Positions 10,508 to 22,635 are shown, counted from the stretch's first letter. The stretch is DNA of 64,000 nt from Prinia subflava (GCF_021018805.1 NC_086258.1:18564192-18628191); one strand, 5' to 3'. Notes: generated from the sequence alone by a model not told the origin. Made by a program: numbers and translations.

Positions 10508-13500
10508 CTGCGGGAGAGAAAGCAGAGCTGGAGCAAGGGGTGAAGAGGAGCCAGCTCCTCCCTCCTGGGGCAGCCCCACCATCACCCCTGGGGTGATCCC
10601 TTTGCACAGCAGCAGGAGAGGCTCTGGCTTTGGGTGTCTGGGACAGTCCCCCCTCCATCCCTGTGGTCACCCCACCCTCCCTGGCAGGGGGCATCTGTGC
10701 AGCCCCAGCCCCTCCAGCTCCACGTGCACTTCACAAAGAGCCCAGGGCTCAAACCCTGGACTCTGCCCAAACCCTGGCACTGAGCAGGGGGTTCTGCCCG
10801 AGAACCCCCTGTGAAATCCCTGCAGCCTGCTCCAGTGGGCAGCCCTTGAGGAATCCTCTACTGGGCTCAAGGGGGAGTGGTGGATTTGCCTTTTCAGTGG
10901 GGAAGCTGAGCCAGACCACAACTGCTCCTATGATGCTCCACCAGACCCAGCCCAACAACCCAGACACAACCCAGACCTCAGGAACCACCACAATAAACAA
11001 TACCTGTGCTCCCCTGGGAGAGAGGAGTAAAGAGAGACCTTTACCTTCCCTTCCTCCCAAAGGACCTAAAAAAAATCCACCCTTTCATTTTTTAAATAAA
11101 GCCTTTTGTTCCCCTGTAACTAGGCCACCAGCATTGTCACTGTGTCCCCTGTGCACCACGGGACCAGGAGGGACCTGCACCGGCCCGGGGCCATCCCATC
11201 ACTGCTGGGCTGGCAGGGAAGGGGCTCCAGGGACACACTGGGCAGGATGTCACCCCCAGTGAGGGGCAGGAGCTCCCAGCACTGCTCCTGCCCAGGCCAA
11301 ATCCAGGCCAGTCCCTCTTTTGGGGGTGGAAGGGCTGAAGGCAAGAGCTCGGTGCCAGCCTGGCTGTGGCGCTCCAGGGAGTGTAAAGCAGAGTGCTGTG
11401 TGCCAAGGGATGGATGCCTGGCCTCCTTCCACTGCTCAGACACGCTGCCATCACCCCCGAGACTCGGGGAGAGGCAGCAGCCTCCAGCAGACACACGGGA
11501 AAAGCCCTGGCAGAGGCAGTGCCAGGTGTCAGTGTGACAGCTCCCAGAGCAGCTGTGTGAGCTCAGCCACCAAACCCAGGGGAGACCTCGAGGAGGAGAA
11601 ACAGAAAAGACAATTCCCAGCCAGCCTCGTGAAACAACAGCTTTGTCTCCCAGCAGGTGAGTCCTGCGTGGGGCAGGGAGCTGAGGAAAGCCTCGAGGGC
11701 AGCATCGCTGCCTCTCAGCATCCCTGAGCCACAGGGAAGCAAACCACAGAGGACAGAGCCTCCAGCCCTGCTTCCCAAGCTCACAGCATCCTCCACTGGG
11801 CTGGGGAGTTGCACACAGGCACAGCACAGCCACCCAGGCTGCTCCAGGTGCAGAGGAGCCCTCAGCCCTCCACCTGAGCATTGCTACACAGCTGAAAGGC
11901 AGAGGAGTAGGAACCAGCCTTCAGCTCTGGGCTACAGCCCGCCAGCACTGCAATTATCTGCTGCTGGAAAGGGCTAACAAATAAAGTGACCTGCTTCAAA
12001 GCCCTCGTTAGTGACTGGAGATGTGGTGGAGAGCTCAAGTACTGGGTCAAGCAGCTCAAGAAGGGCTGGGCTTCCCCAGGGAGATCTAGTGGAGGAGCTC
12101 CCCAGTGTCCCAGCACAGCATGGCCAGGCTTTCCTTGCCAGGAAAGATTCCTGGGCAAGACATGGCACTTACAGGGGATGCCAGGAGCTCCCTCCCCACC
12201 TCCAGGCAGCTCTGATGTGCTGTCACACAGACAGCACACACCTGAGCCCCGGATCCAGGGCAGCCTCACTCCCAGCAGCAGCCAGCTCAAGAACAAAGGG
12301 TTTCCTCTGCCTGCTCCGAGGAGGAGCAGCCCTGCTCACAGCAGACAGCCCCTCACTGCTGCCCATCCCCATGGATCAGCCCTGCCCCATCCCCATGGAT
12401 CAGCCCTGCCCCATCCCCGTGGATCAGCCCTGCCCCATCCCCAGGGATCAGCCCTGCCCCATCCCCGTGGATCAGCCCTGCCCCATCCCCGTGGATCAGC
12501 CCTGCCCCATCCCCAGGGATCAGCCCTGCCCCATCCCCAGGGATCAGCCCTGCCCCATCCCCAGCAGCCCAGGGACACCCGGCCATGGGCTCTGGACACC
12601 AGCACAGCTCCCCATCCCTGGGAAAAGCAACACCCTGGGCTTGTCAGCACTAATGAGCTGCACACACAGCACCAGCACAAACACTCCCTGACAGCCAGGG
12701 CCAGAGCTGGCCTGGGAGAGCTGATTTACCTGGAGAGCTGACCCACCTGGAGAGCTGACTCACCTTGGAGAGCTGACCCACCTGGGAGAGGGATGCTCAA
12801 GTGCCTCACTAAACCTGCCTGACATCCCCGTGCAGGGTGGACCAGCTCAGGTCCCTTTCATTTCCAAACGAGCAGCCCCTGGAGGGGTGGAAAGCAGTTT
12901 TTACAAGATGTATGAACCACCGTGCACTCCCTAACCCGGGTTCCCATCCCTGGCTACAGGCACAGCTGGTGAGCCCCACGAGCAGTACCCAGTGCAGCAG
13001 AGCCACCCCTCCCCAGCAGATGCTGACGAAGCATCAGGCTGTGGAATCTGCACACAAACACGACACAGACTCAGCCCCCTCCCCAAAGCAGACCTGGAGA
13101 AGGGTTTCCAGAGAGCCATGGTCCAGCTCCAGCAGGGAGGTGATTGTGGAGGCAGCAGAGCGTCCCTGATGCTGCAAAGCAGCGTGGTGTCCCATAAATA
13201 GCTTGGAGAGGGGGTGATCTGGGGACATTAGTGCACTGCCATTAGCACAGCCTGAGCCCAGCGCAGTGCTGGGGCTGGGAAAGGCTCTCAGGAACGCACT
13301 GGAGGGGATTGCTGCACCCAGCTTGGCTTTGGAGGGAGGAATTTGCCCTTAGGGAACGATGTCTACCACGGCACCTCCCTGGCAGGAGAGGACAACAGCA
13401 GGCTGGAGAAGAAACAAGCTGAAGGGAGTCAAAGCCCAACCAAGTCCTGCACCCCAGGGTCCTCCCTTGGAGCACAAAACCCAACCATGGCCCTGTCCTG

Positions 13501-16500
13501 GCACCCCTTCCCCCAAGGGGGATTTTAACAAACAATCGGCTGGATAAATACCCAGACCTGATCCTGCTCTCACACCTCCTATTGACAATATCTTCATCAT
13601 TATGCGAGACCTTGTTGACGCTTTTTAATCTTCATAATTACAGTCTGGCAAGGAGGGATCGTTAAACACTGAGCAGAAAGAGAAAGGGGAAGGGAAGGAA
13701 AAGATACAAAGGTGATCTGTGCTCTACCATCTCCCTAGGAAACGAAACCTTTTTCATTTTGACTGGATTACAGAGAGAGTAGCGGAGATGCAAGAGGCTT
13801 TTTTCGTAAATAAAAATAATAAATAATAAAAAGAAAAAAGAATTGGAGCCTTTCTGGAATTGCTGTCCTTGGGAGATCAGTGGATCCAGCCCAGAGCAGT
13901 GCTGCAGGGCACAGGGAGGGTCCAGGGCTGGACTCTCAGCCCGAGAACCCCAATTCCTTTACTTTTGCTGATGTTCTCCCAATGAATTAAAATGCCTGGC
14001 CCAGCCCCAGCTGAGTGGAAACTCCTTAAGCAGAAAACAAATTCCCCACAAAGCAGGTAAAACATACCAGATCCCAGATGGTCCAAATGCACTGGGTCTT
14101 CTTCCCCAAAATCAAGACTAACTCCCTGAAGGCTGTGGAGTTCCAAGGACCAAATAACATCTATCCTGCATGCTGGCTTTGCCTGTCATCCAATGTCACG
14201 TTTAATTCATTGCTCAGGCACAGTTCTGGTGCCAAACCCCTCTCCACATCCTCCCCAAACTGAAATGTTCACAGTTCTGGGCTCTGGCTCAGTGCCCAAA
14301 CGAGAAGAAAGCAAAATTCCTCAAGTCTTAAATGCAAATTGGAAGTGATGCCCCGGTCGTGGAGGATTTCATGGAACTGAAAGCTGGATGTGACCAGGAG
14401 GGTCTGAGTGCTGAGCTGGGCTGTGGTGGAGGAAGGCAGGCCAGCAGCACCCAACAGGATGGGACTGTGACACTGGGAATGTGACACCGGGACTGTGCCC
14501 TCGGTGCCACATCACCCAGCTGGGACCCACAGGGAGAATCCCACACAGCTGCAGGGGGAAGTCAGGGGCTACACAGTCAGGTAACATCTTTTATTAGACG
14601 AGTTTTCTACTCCAACAGCTGAGCCAGCATTCCTGCCAACAGAAGTCAGGTTAATAAATGATCCCTCAATCCCTTTTTGCTGGGAGCCTGACAGGGTTGT
14701 GGTGCTGTCAAACTGATGCTCAGCCATGGGCACCATGACCCACCAGGGGATCAGGGTGAACCCTCCCACGGACCACTGTGACATCCTGTGGAAAGCCTGG
14801 CTTTGGTTTCCAGCTGGCAAACAGCACTACAGAGCCAAGAGCTGGACCAGGGCCCCTCGGTGAATTCCTGCCTGGATCCAGCACATCACAAACGAGAGTC
14901 CCTTCACTGCTGAGATGAAGTCAGAGCCACCTCTGGACATTCCTCTGGATCTCCAGACTGATCTGCTCCCTCTCCCCATCCCTTTCTGCCGGTGCTCTCC
15001 CAGCTCAGGGCTCGGCATTGCTTTGCTAAGCGTGTCTGGAGGGAGGTTAATGAAATGTTTTGGTGCACAGGATCAGATTTCCTGTGTGCTGTTTGCCGAT
15101 GGCCCCGCTCCCCCGATGGCGATGGCAGCGATCCACATCAGGCAGGGGATGGCACCACGGGGCTCCCTGGAGCAGCCAGGCTTTGGCCAGCCAGCAGCAG
15201 GGCACCCATTTACAGCACCCATCCTGACTGCCAGGATCTTCTCCCACCCCTGGAGGCCATCCCTGACCCACAGAGCTGAGGATGTGCAGTGCTGGTGTTA
15301 CGGGAGCAGAGCTGATTTGGAGCTGGGCAGTGCCAACTCCCACCCAGCTGGGCAGGGGACAAGGTGACACAGGACTGTGGCATGAAGGGTCACACTCGGT
15401 GTTACAGCAGCTTAGAGGAGGGGCAGAGGTCCTGGGCACTGCAGGACAGTCAGGAGAGGGTCTCGGGAATGCCTTGCACAGGGAGAGCCTGACTGTTAAG
15501 AACAAGGTAACCCCGCTGGTTCCAGTGGCATCAGTACTGGTCTGTACTGGTTGGAGAGCAGAAGCCAGCCCAAGGCACATGGCCAGGACAGTGCAAGGTC
15601 TCCACCAGAGCCCATCCAGCCATCACAAACCCCTCATCCACACACATCCTCATCCCTAATGGGATTGGTGACCACCCTGAAATGCACTCCCTGCGCTCTC
15701 CCACCCTGACCCCAGGTCACTGCTGAGGATGGGGTTCCCCTGTCCCAGGGGTGATGCCCGGGGCACAGGGCTGCTCCAGCCAGTCACTTCCTCACTGTGG
15801 AATTCAAACAAAGCAAACAGCCAGGCAAAGAGCATTCCCCGGGGTGAGCGTGTCCTTCCCGTGTCTCGCAGTCACTCCGTGCTCTGCTCGGAGCCAGCCC
15901 GAGCTGCGGGAGCCCTCACACCTCTGCCGCGGCTTGGTGGCATCCCCTCGGCCGAGCTCCCCGGAGCCAGGGCAGTGCCGCGGGATCCAGCAGCAGAAAT
16001 CGCTCAGGCAAGCAGAGCCAAGCTCTCCCGAGGACAGGCAGAGAACCTGTGCACACCTGAGTGCCAGCGAGCCCTGCGAGCCCAGCCTGTCCTTCTGCAC
16101 GCCTGGGCTAAGGAAAAGGCAGCGAGCACATCCCTGCCGTGACCCCAGAGCTCCAAACACAGCAGGGAGCGCTGGGAGCCGCTGGGCTGGGCTCACCCCA
16201 CCCTGAGCTTCATCCCCGGCACGTTCTCCGCGATCTCTTAGGGGGTTTGGTCCCTCTCCCCATCGAAAAACCACGTAACATCCAACATCTCCCGTGAGTC
16301 TGAAGCCCGGGAGCAACCCAAGCACATCTCCAGTGAAGCAAAGAAACCGAAGAGAAAGGGCTGGAGAGGGGACGAGAATGCACGGGAGCAAAAACGAGGA
16401 GTTAGAGCAAGGGGAAAAGCAAAGGGTGGGTACGGGTGTGCTGGAGCCGGAGGGGTTCAGGTTTGGACATCCCCCCCAGCCCTACTGCCGGGTCAGGGTG

Positions 16501-16984
16501 GGTTTCGAAACCCCGAGCTGCACCAGCAGGCTCAAAGCAGAGGAACCGAATCCCCCCGAATATCAACATCCCCGAGAGCGGTGCTCAGAACCGCCAGCGG
16601 CGAGCAGAGCCCCGCGATAACCCCGGAGACAGCGGCGGGGGAGCCGGGAGCCGCCGGGAGCCGCAGGAACCGCACGGTGCCCCGCGGGCAGAGCCGCCCG
16701 CATCCCCGCCGTGCCCGGCCGGGCTCCATCCGCACCCTGCGCCCCCCGCGCACACACACGGAGCCCGGGCAGCCGAGCCCCCCGCACACACACACGGAGC
16801 CCGGGCAGCCGAGCCCCCCGCACACACACACGGAGCCCGGGCAGCCGAGCCCCCCGCGCCCAGCCCGCTCCCACCCGCAGGAGCCGGGCGAGGCCAGGAG
16901 GAAACACCAACTTTACCTAAAGGGTCTCAGGGTGACGAGGCATCTTCTGACCATTATCTTGCCATCCGCGTTGACAGTGATCAT
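10395..16984 (-). CDS. MGAT5B: MGAT5B, first two coding exons (3' part outside window)
   Basis: The gene encodes alpha-1,6-mannosylglycoprotein 6-beta-N-acetylglucosaminyltransferase B (GnT-Vb/IX). In the known family this is a type II Golgi enzyme, strongest in brain, that adds beta-1,6 GlcNAc to N-glycans and O-mannosyl glycans. Two exons are visible, 16917-16984 and 10395-10507. They join in phase (a split AGG codon for Arg23) and give 60 complete codons plus one base. The translation starts [14 protein letters not shown] and continues through a hydrophobic anchor [15 protein letters not shown] to the stem sequence [10 protein letters not shown]. This is nearly identical to human MGAT5B as I recall it. 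Only the cytoplasmic tail, the membrane anchor and the start of the luminal stem are here. I found no exon 3 in positions 1-10394, so the catalytic part should lie beyond the left edge. MGAT5B and MFSD11 share a strand and are neighbours, as in mammals. Confidence 0.93.
12361..12568. repeat. 24-bp minisatellite, about nine copies
   Basis: The unit GGATCAGCCCTGCCCCATCC plus CCNN repeats with variation only at the two bases before GGATCAG (AT, GT or AG). Because 24 is divisible by three it keeps several frames open on both strands. It lies within MGAT5B intron 1. Confidence 0.95.
12714..12790. repeat. 17-19 bp tandem repeat, four copies
   Basis: The unit GAGAGCTGACCCACCTG and variants repeats between 12716 and 12790. 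Confidence 0.85.
13800..13842. repeat. A/T-rich simple repeat
   Basis: A run of TAAATAAAAATAATAAATAA type sequence, directly 3' of an AT-rich conserved-looking island. Confidence 0.7.
16751..16858. repeat. 36-bp minisatellite, three copies, next to MGAT5B exon 1
   Basis: The unit CACACACACGGAGCCCGGGC plus AGCCGAGCCCCCCGCA repeats with exact 36-bp spacing (GAGCCCGGG at 16761, 16797 and 16833). It lies in the first 170 bp of MGAT5B intron 1. The unit is divisible by three, so open frames with a 12-residue periodicity cross it. Confidence 0.93.
16917..16984 (-). CDS. MGAT5B: MGAT5B coding exon 1
   Basis: The start codon is the complement of 16982-16984. The exon encodes the 22-residue cytoplasmic tail and ends CCC TTT AG before a GTAAAG donor (GT at 16916-16915). 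An in-frame upstream start exists in the GC-rich leader, but the MITVN start is preferred because it matches the known family N-terminus. The exon lies inside a CpG island. A 36-bp tandem repeat begins about 60 bp into the following intron. Confidence 0.93.
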
Positions 16985-19696
16985 CGTTCGAAGTTGCGGG
17001 CAGGGGCCGGCCCCGCACCCCCCCGGAGGCAGCGAGGGCGGCAGCGAGCGGGGCTCAGCGGGCGGGGCGCGGGGCTGCGCGGGGGCGCATGGCGGGGGCA
17101 CCGGGGGGACGCGGGGACACCCCCCGCCCTACCCTTGCCCCTGCCCGCTGCCGGCCGAGCCCATGGCCGGGCCCCGGGCTCCGCTCCGCTCCGCGCACCC
17201 CGCGCTCCGCCCCGCACCGCCCCGCGGAGCCTCCGCCGCGCCCCGCGCTCCATCTAGCGGCGACCCGGCCCCGCCGAGGGGCTCCGGCCGCGGGGGTGGG
17301 GGACGGGGGGTGCGGCAGCCCCCCGAGGGGAGGGGATGGCGGTTTTGGGGGAGGATGGCCGGGTTTGGGCGGAGAGGGCGGCAGCATCGCCGCGCAGGTG
17401 ACAGCCCCCGGCGGGGACCTCGGGGGGCAGGGATGGCCCTTCGGGGGGGCAGTCAGACCACAAGTGTCACCGAGCACCGTGCCCGGTGCTGTTTGATTTG
17501 GTGGGGGTCAGGAGCAGGGCAAACCTCCCTGGTGGGAAAGGCAGGTCTGGAGTCTCTGGCAGCACCAGGCTGCAGCTCTGTGGCCCCATCGCTGTTTTCT
17601 CTCTGGGGGGCACAGCCACAGCCCAGGATGTGGCTCCACAAAGTCCCCGGGGATCCCAGGGTGCTGCCAAAAAGACCGGGGCGGTGTCCTTGGGAAGACA
17701 AAGAAAGGGCCATGAGAGCTGAGGCGGGAGAAGCAGTGCTGAGCTCAGCAGAGGTGTTCCTGGGTCTCCTGTGAAAGGCGACAAGCACAAAAAGCCTCCC
17801 AAAAGTTGGGACTTGAAGGAGCCAAGTGTGCACAGAGCCCAGAGATGCCCCATTTCCAACCCCAGCCAGGATGGCTGCACCCCATTGGGGGTGAGGGAAG
17901 GATGCAGCACCCTGGGGTGAGCACGGAATGGCTGGAAGGACAACGCTGTCCCCCATGTGCACTCTTGGCCAGGCTACAGGACAGGGCCAGGCCATGGTCT
18001 GGGGGGCTGTGGTGCCAACAGAGCACCCCTCATGCCACACTGGCCCCGTGGCTGGCACTGGATACCAGCACAGGTACCAGAAAGCACAGGGTGACACTGG
18101 GGACAGCTGTCCCTTTGCCTTGCCCACAGTGGGATGCTCTTCCCCCATGCTCTTCCCCAGCCTTTCTCCATCCCATTTTTCCCCAGAGAGAGAAACCCCC
18201 CTCCAGCCCCACTGCCTGGCCTGGATTCCTGATCTGCTCCTCCAGTGCTGAGCCGTTCCAGCGCCCTCCCAGCACCAGCCACTCACTCCTCTACAAACCA
18301 CCCTTGATTGTGCACAGTCCCAGGGTTTTCCCGAGGGGCTGATGAGGAGGAAATGCTGCTGTGATGCTGTATTTCCCTTGGCATCCCACATGCTCACACT
18401 GCTTCCTTCTCCCCACTGGAAACCAGGGGTGCTTTGGTCAGCAAAGCTCCAGGGAGCAGAAGCTGCAGCAGCACCAGCCATACGTGAGCTCAGGGACAGC
18501 AGCTGGAAACTTACCCCAAACCAGAATTTTTCCTCATAAAACCCAAGCGTAAAATCATATTCTCCAGGACTTCTTAAATGCAGAAGGATTTTTGTGTTCA
18601 TCCACACTTTTCACGGGCAGATGACAAGGAAGGGGCCGTTGCCACACCAGGTCCGGGCAGGATCACAGCAGGATGGGATGCACAGACTGGGGATTTGCAG
18701 GAAGAGTGGCTCAGCAGCCACACCAAACCCTCAGGTCACCTTGGCAAGGACACCCTTCTCTGAAGGTCCCCCCACATCCTCTGGGGACCTTATGGACACA
18801 GCCAGGCAGCCCCAGGGTGTGGACAGGCCCCAGACACCAGCTGGGTGCTCAGTCCATGCTATTTTTGCTGCAGCTGGGAGCATCTGGCCTCCTCTGGAAA
18901 GAGCACCTGGCATTCTTCACCTGGCCACTGGGCAAGGAGGGTGGCAGCAGCCTAGTGAAGGTGCTGTGGGCATCCTGCTACCCCTGATTTCCTGCCTGCT
19001 CACTCCATTCCCAGCTCCTGCTGCTCTGACTGGAATTCTTATTCCTCACCTGAGCTGTAAAATCACCTCAAAATGTGGTGCTGCCCTCCAGAGCCCGGCT
19101 CCAGCTGGCAGCAGGAGGCAGAGCCCTTCATTCCAAGAGCTTCTTTCCAAGGTCAGCTCAGCTCCACGGGGCTGGAAACCCTCCTAATGCACATAAACAC
19201 TGCATGGAGTGGGTGGTGGGGCAGCCAAGCCACTGCCTGGCGTGTGCCAGGATCCAGCTGTGCCTCCCCAGGAGCCTGGGAGGGACAGGGAACAGCCCAC
19301 CCAGGAGTGCAGGGCAGGGGCACCAGAGCTCCAGTGAGGGGTGAGTTCTGTGGGATGGGACCCTCTGACCTCCTCAAGGATAACACCAAGGTCCTTCTGT
19401 GCATCCCACAGGCTCTGGATCCTGCCAATCCAGCCCTTCCCTGAGGCCAGTGGCAGCGGCTTCCCAGCAGGAAAAGTCTGGGGTGTGGTGAGGCACCACA
19501 CATTAATTATTTAAGAATTAGGGGTGAGCTACATTGAGGGGAGAAGGGACCAGGGAGGGGATGGTGTCCTCCCATTCCTCCTTCCAGGGCTGATCCTGGG
19601 CTGGAAAATGCCCCCAAAGGGTTTGGCTGTTCCTTGGGCAGGCAGAAGGCAGCTCAGCCACCTTGGCTTCCTCCAGGTGCCTCCTGAAGCACTGAC

Positions 19697-19790
19697 CAGG
19701 AAATAAATAAAATAAAATAAAATAAAATAAAATAAAATAAAATAAAATAAAATAAAATAAAATAAAATAAAATAAAATAAAATAAAATAT
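19697..19790. repeat. (AAAAT)n microsatellite
   Basis: About 17 nearly perfect 5-bp units, ending in ATATATAG. Confidence 0.95.
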
Positions 19791-20156
19791 ATAGAAATCT
19801 GCTGTTGTCAATCTCCATGTACATCCTGGCAGGGTGCTGGGGTCAGCAGGGAGCAACAGTCAGAGTTACTTCTGCCACTCCCAACTTCCACCAGAATCAG
19901 CTGTGCAGGATCCATCACCCCAGGGATGGGAATGTGGCATTCCCCACCCCCAGGGCCCTCATCCCTGAGGAGAAATGCTGCAGCAGCCAGTCCTTTCCCT
20001 GTGCTGCTGCTTGAAACAAAAGCTTAATTAACTACCAGCTCGCTGTCTGTTTAGAGGGATAAATCTAAAATCCAAGGATGGTAATAAAGCAGTGAATTAT
20101 CTTCTTCGGCAGCTGAGAAGCAATAGCCCCAAAAATCAATGTGCTGAAGTTATACT

Positions 20157-20157
20157 G

Positions 20158-20182
<25 letters not shown>
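20157..20182. repeat. (CA)n microsatellite
   Basis: Thirteen CA dinucleotides. Confidence 0.95.
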
Positions 20183-20188
<6 letters not shown>

Positions 20189-20423
20189 TATTCTGAATTC
20201 AGCAGCAGCAGGGAATGGAGAGAACCAACCCAGCAGCCAGCTGACCCAAAAGAAGCCAATTTTGCACCAGTTAGAGCCCCTGCCCACCCAGAGACAGACC
20301 TGGAGCATCTCCAGTGCAGGCTCCAGGCTGCCCCTCCACAGCCCTGCCTGTACTGGGGGCAGGACCAAAACAACAGCTCTGACACCAGAGCATCCTCTGG
20401 GGATGGGACCCACCCTGCACCAC

Positions 20424-20974
20424 TGGCCCAGCAAGTTTGGGAGGAAACCTCTGAATGGGGTCCCTTAGAAAGCAAATTCAAGCGGCCCCTCCCCTCCACC
20501 GGTTTGGCAGACATAAACCTCCTTTGAGAGAAGTGGAACAAACTGTTTATTTAACAAGCAAAGTAGTCACAAACATGGCAAATGAGTAATACTAAACAAT
20601 AAAACCTCTCATTATTCTGAAGAGATGGCAAGTTCAGAAAGTCTCTGCTGTGGGTGTAGCTGGGCTGGCTCAGTCTCTTATCAGTCCCTCCAGCACTGGA
20701 AATGCCATCCTGGGCCTCACAGGTGGGAGTTCTGAGTGTTCTTCTGGGTTTTTTCAGAGCAGGGACAATCAGTTCCAAGAAAAAGAAAAGCCACAGTCTG
20801 AGGAACTCCTCTGCCTCAGCCAGCTGAAAACTAACCCAAAGGAAAGGAGAGCCCCCTCCCACTGTCTGTGCTGCAGTGAGCACAGCCCATGAGAAGAAAC
20901 ATGCAGAACTTAATATCCAGCATAAACAGAGCAGACAATTGGGGATACAAGGATCATAAAGTCACCTTAGGACA
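20424..20974 (-). mobile_element. Solo LTR related to the one at 6.1 kb
   Basis: This aligns along its length with 6140-6723. Shared blocks include the segment around TTTGGGAGGAAAC, the purine/pyrimidine block around GCGGCCCCTCCC (CGGCCCCTCCCC in the other copy), the TTTATTTAAC block with a minus-strand AATAAA, AACAATAAAACCTCTCA, and the terminal AAGTCACC.TAGGACA. The copies differ by many substitutions and small indels, so they are separate old insertions of one family and not a recent duplication. The flanking 5-mers (ACCAC and GCCAG) do not match, so the target duplication has decayed or one end is damaged. Confidence 0.72.
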
Positions 20975-21906
20975 GCCAGCAAAGACCTTGGGAATTTTCA
21001 GCTGATCCCTGGTAGCTGTGCAGCCCCAAGTCCCCAAGCTCCCTGACCAGCCGTGCCTGCACAGGACATCACGGTGTGGGTCACCACAGCTGCAGGAGAG
21101 GGGCTATAGGTGCAGGGGGGCTGTAACCCACCAGAAATAAAGCTTAAAATACTTTTCTGCAAAGGTCACAGACACACACTCCTCACTGCTGAACTGGGGC
21201 ACCTCCAGACAAGCCACAGTGACAGGATTTATCTGGGCTTTTGGTGGGCAGTGCCCGTGTACTGGGAATCCAAAGCACCCAGGACCCTCCAGAGAGTCCC
21301 CACTCCAGCCCAGGGCCTTCCTTCAGTGCTTTCCACAGCCTGGGGGTTGGATCTGCCCATGTTTCCTCTTGGAGCGTCCTCTCCAGCCTCAAGCCACTGG
21401 GTCTTCATGGAAAAACAATGATCCCAGAGGGGGAGAATCACAGCAAACAGTGGAGCTGTAATGTGCTCTGACAAGCCACTTCCTTAAGTTCTCCCCTCGC
21501 ACAGTCCTGCCCTTGAGATAAGAGAGATAATTTGATTGCAGGGGCTGCAATGCCCAAATGCTTTGGGCATTAGGATCACTTAGTCACTGTAACTCGTCTG
21601 TCCCCCCCAGGCGACATTGCTGGGGACAGGGAGCTCTTTTATTGACACGGAACAACTCTGCTCCACCACTGGCTCAGCCTCAATTGCTGCATTCACGCCT
21701 CTGCCCATCTCTGTAGCAGCAAGGCAGAAAGGCTCCCAGCCTGGGCCTGACCTCCTGTGCCACTGAGCATCACCAGCCAGGGACAGCAAAAAAACCCTAA
21801 ATTTGCTCCTCTGCTGGTGTTTGGAGAGAACATTGGGCAAAGAGCAGGGAGGGGATGGTGTATCCCCTTCCTGGTATCAGGAAACTGATGCTTTGGAAGG
21901 CTGGCC

Positions 21907-22319
21907 TGAAACAGAGACTGGACAGAGCTGGAGAATAAAGGCATTTATTGAAAGGTCTCCAGGATACACCAGGACAAGAGCCTGGCCAGGGCTACACCCA
22001 AGGGGGACCCAAAATGGGCACAAAATGGACAAACAGTCACGAGGTCTCACACTTTGATAAGTTTTGGTCCATTTGCATACTGGGGTTTAATTGTCCAATT
22101 ACAGCTTCAAATTGTGAGGTCCCATCCTTCTTGTTCCTCCCTCCAGCCACCCTTGTTTGTGCTTTTGGGCTGAAAGTTGTCCTTGGTGTGCAGCAGGGAA
22201 AGGATTTGTTTTGTGTCCCTGCTCTGTGCAGAGCTGAGTGAACCTGAGTGTGAGCTCAGAGCTGCACCCCTGGGCAGCACAGAGTCTGAAACACATGAAA
22301 GATAAAAATTAAGACATCA
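21907..22319 (-). mobile_element. LTR-like element (songbird-type endogenous retrovirus)
   Basis: On the minus strand this starts TGATGTCTTAATTTTTATC and runs to a paired polyadenylation-like block (AATAAATGCC, with AATAAA on the other strand too at 21935-21940) and an end near GTTTCA. The body, including CACGAGGTCTCACACTTTG and ATTGTCCAATTACAGC, matches my memory of LTRs that recur in passerine genomes. I cannot confirm this without a repeat library. Boundaries are approximate and no target duplication was found. Confidence 0.5.
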
Positions 22320-22635
22320 GCAGTCCTAAAGCCACCTTGGCATCCCCACACAGGGGATGCTCAGGAGCTCCCCAAGACTGCTGAAAGGGACCAAGAGGAA
22401 CCAGCGAGGATCCTGGGCACGGGTGGCCAGAGCAGTAAATGTGGGTGCTGAAGATTCACCCAACAGCCTAAAGTCCCTGAGACTACAGCCTGCGAAAAAT
22501 GCAACATTTCCCTTCAACACTTGAAATCCAGGAACACTGCTCAGCTAACAGGCAGCAGTGAGAGAGCACCTGGCACTGCCCTGGGGGGATTTACCAATCA
22601 TGAGCGTACCAGAATCTCTCCTCTGGTCCATGGGG

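Larger units (their letters stand above)
10508..16916 (-). other. MGAT5B: MGAT5B intron 1 (6.4 kb)
   Basis: The intron is bounded by the GTAAAG donor and CCCGCAG acceptor of the two recognised exons. It holds minisatellites near 12.36-12.57, 12.72-12.79 and 16.75-16.86 kb and an AT-rich, conserved-looking island near 13.58-13.84 kb. Otherwise it is GC-rich sequence without recognisable coding content. The 200-250 codon open frames here show no domain. Confidence 0.85.
16600..17430 (-). promoter_or_regulatory. MGAT5B: MGAT5B CpG-island promoter and 5' leader
   Basis: This block is extremely rich in G, C and CpG and surrounds the first coding exon, as expected for a vertebrate CpG-island promoter. 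CpG density starts rising near 15840, peaks at 16600-17300 and falls sharply after about 17430. I cannot place the transcription start, and no TATA box is evident near the exon. Long open frames crossing this block on both strands reflect base composition, not genes. Confidence 0.7.

Noticed and set aside
12361..12568. CRISPR-like regularly spaced repeat
   Set aside because: Units are contiguous without unique spacers, and the host is a vertebrate. It is a minisatellite.
11986..12741. Open frames of 226-251 codons with an 8-residue repeat (GSALPHPR or QPCPIPMD type)
   Set aside because: Produced by a 24-bp minisatellite, which leaves more than one frame open on both strands. It lies in an intron.
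16436..17774. Long open frames (up to 397 codons) across the MGAT5B CpG island
   Set aside because: Stop codons are rare because of extreme GC content and a 36-bp repeat. The frames cross the MGAT5B first exon on the opposite strand, and no domain is visible.
17453..18607. 384-codon minus-strand open frame
   Set aside because: GC-rich low-stop sequence without a domain, known motif or conserved start context. It has the same composition as surrounding non-coding DNA.
20425..20440. Seven-base match CCAGCAA on both sides of the 20.4-kb LTR as a target duplication
   Set aside because: Alignment with the better-preserved copy shows the left match lies inside the LTR terminus, so it is coincidental.
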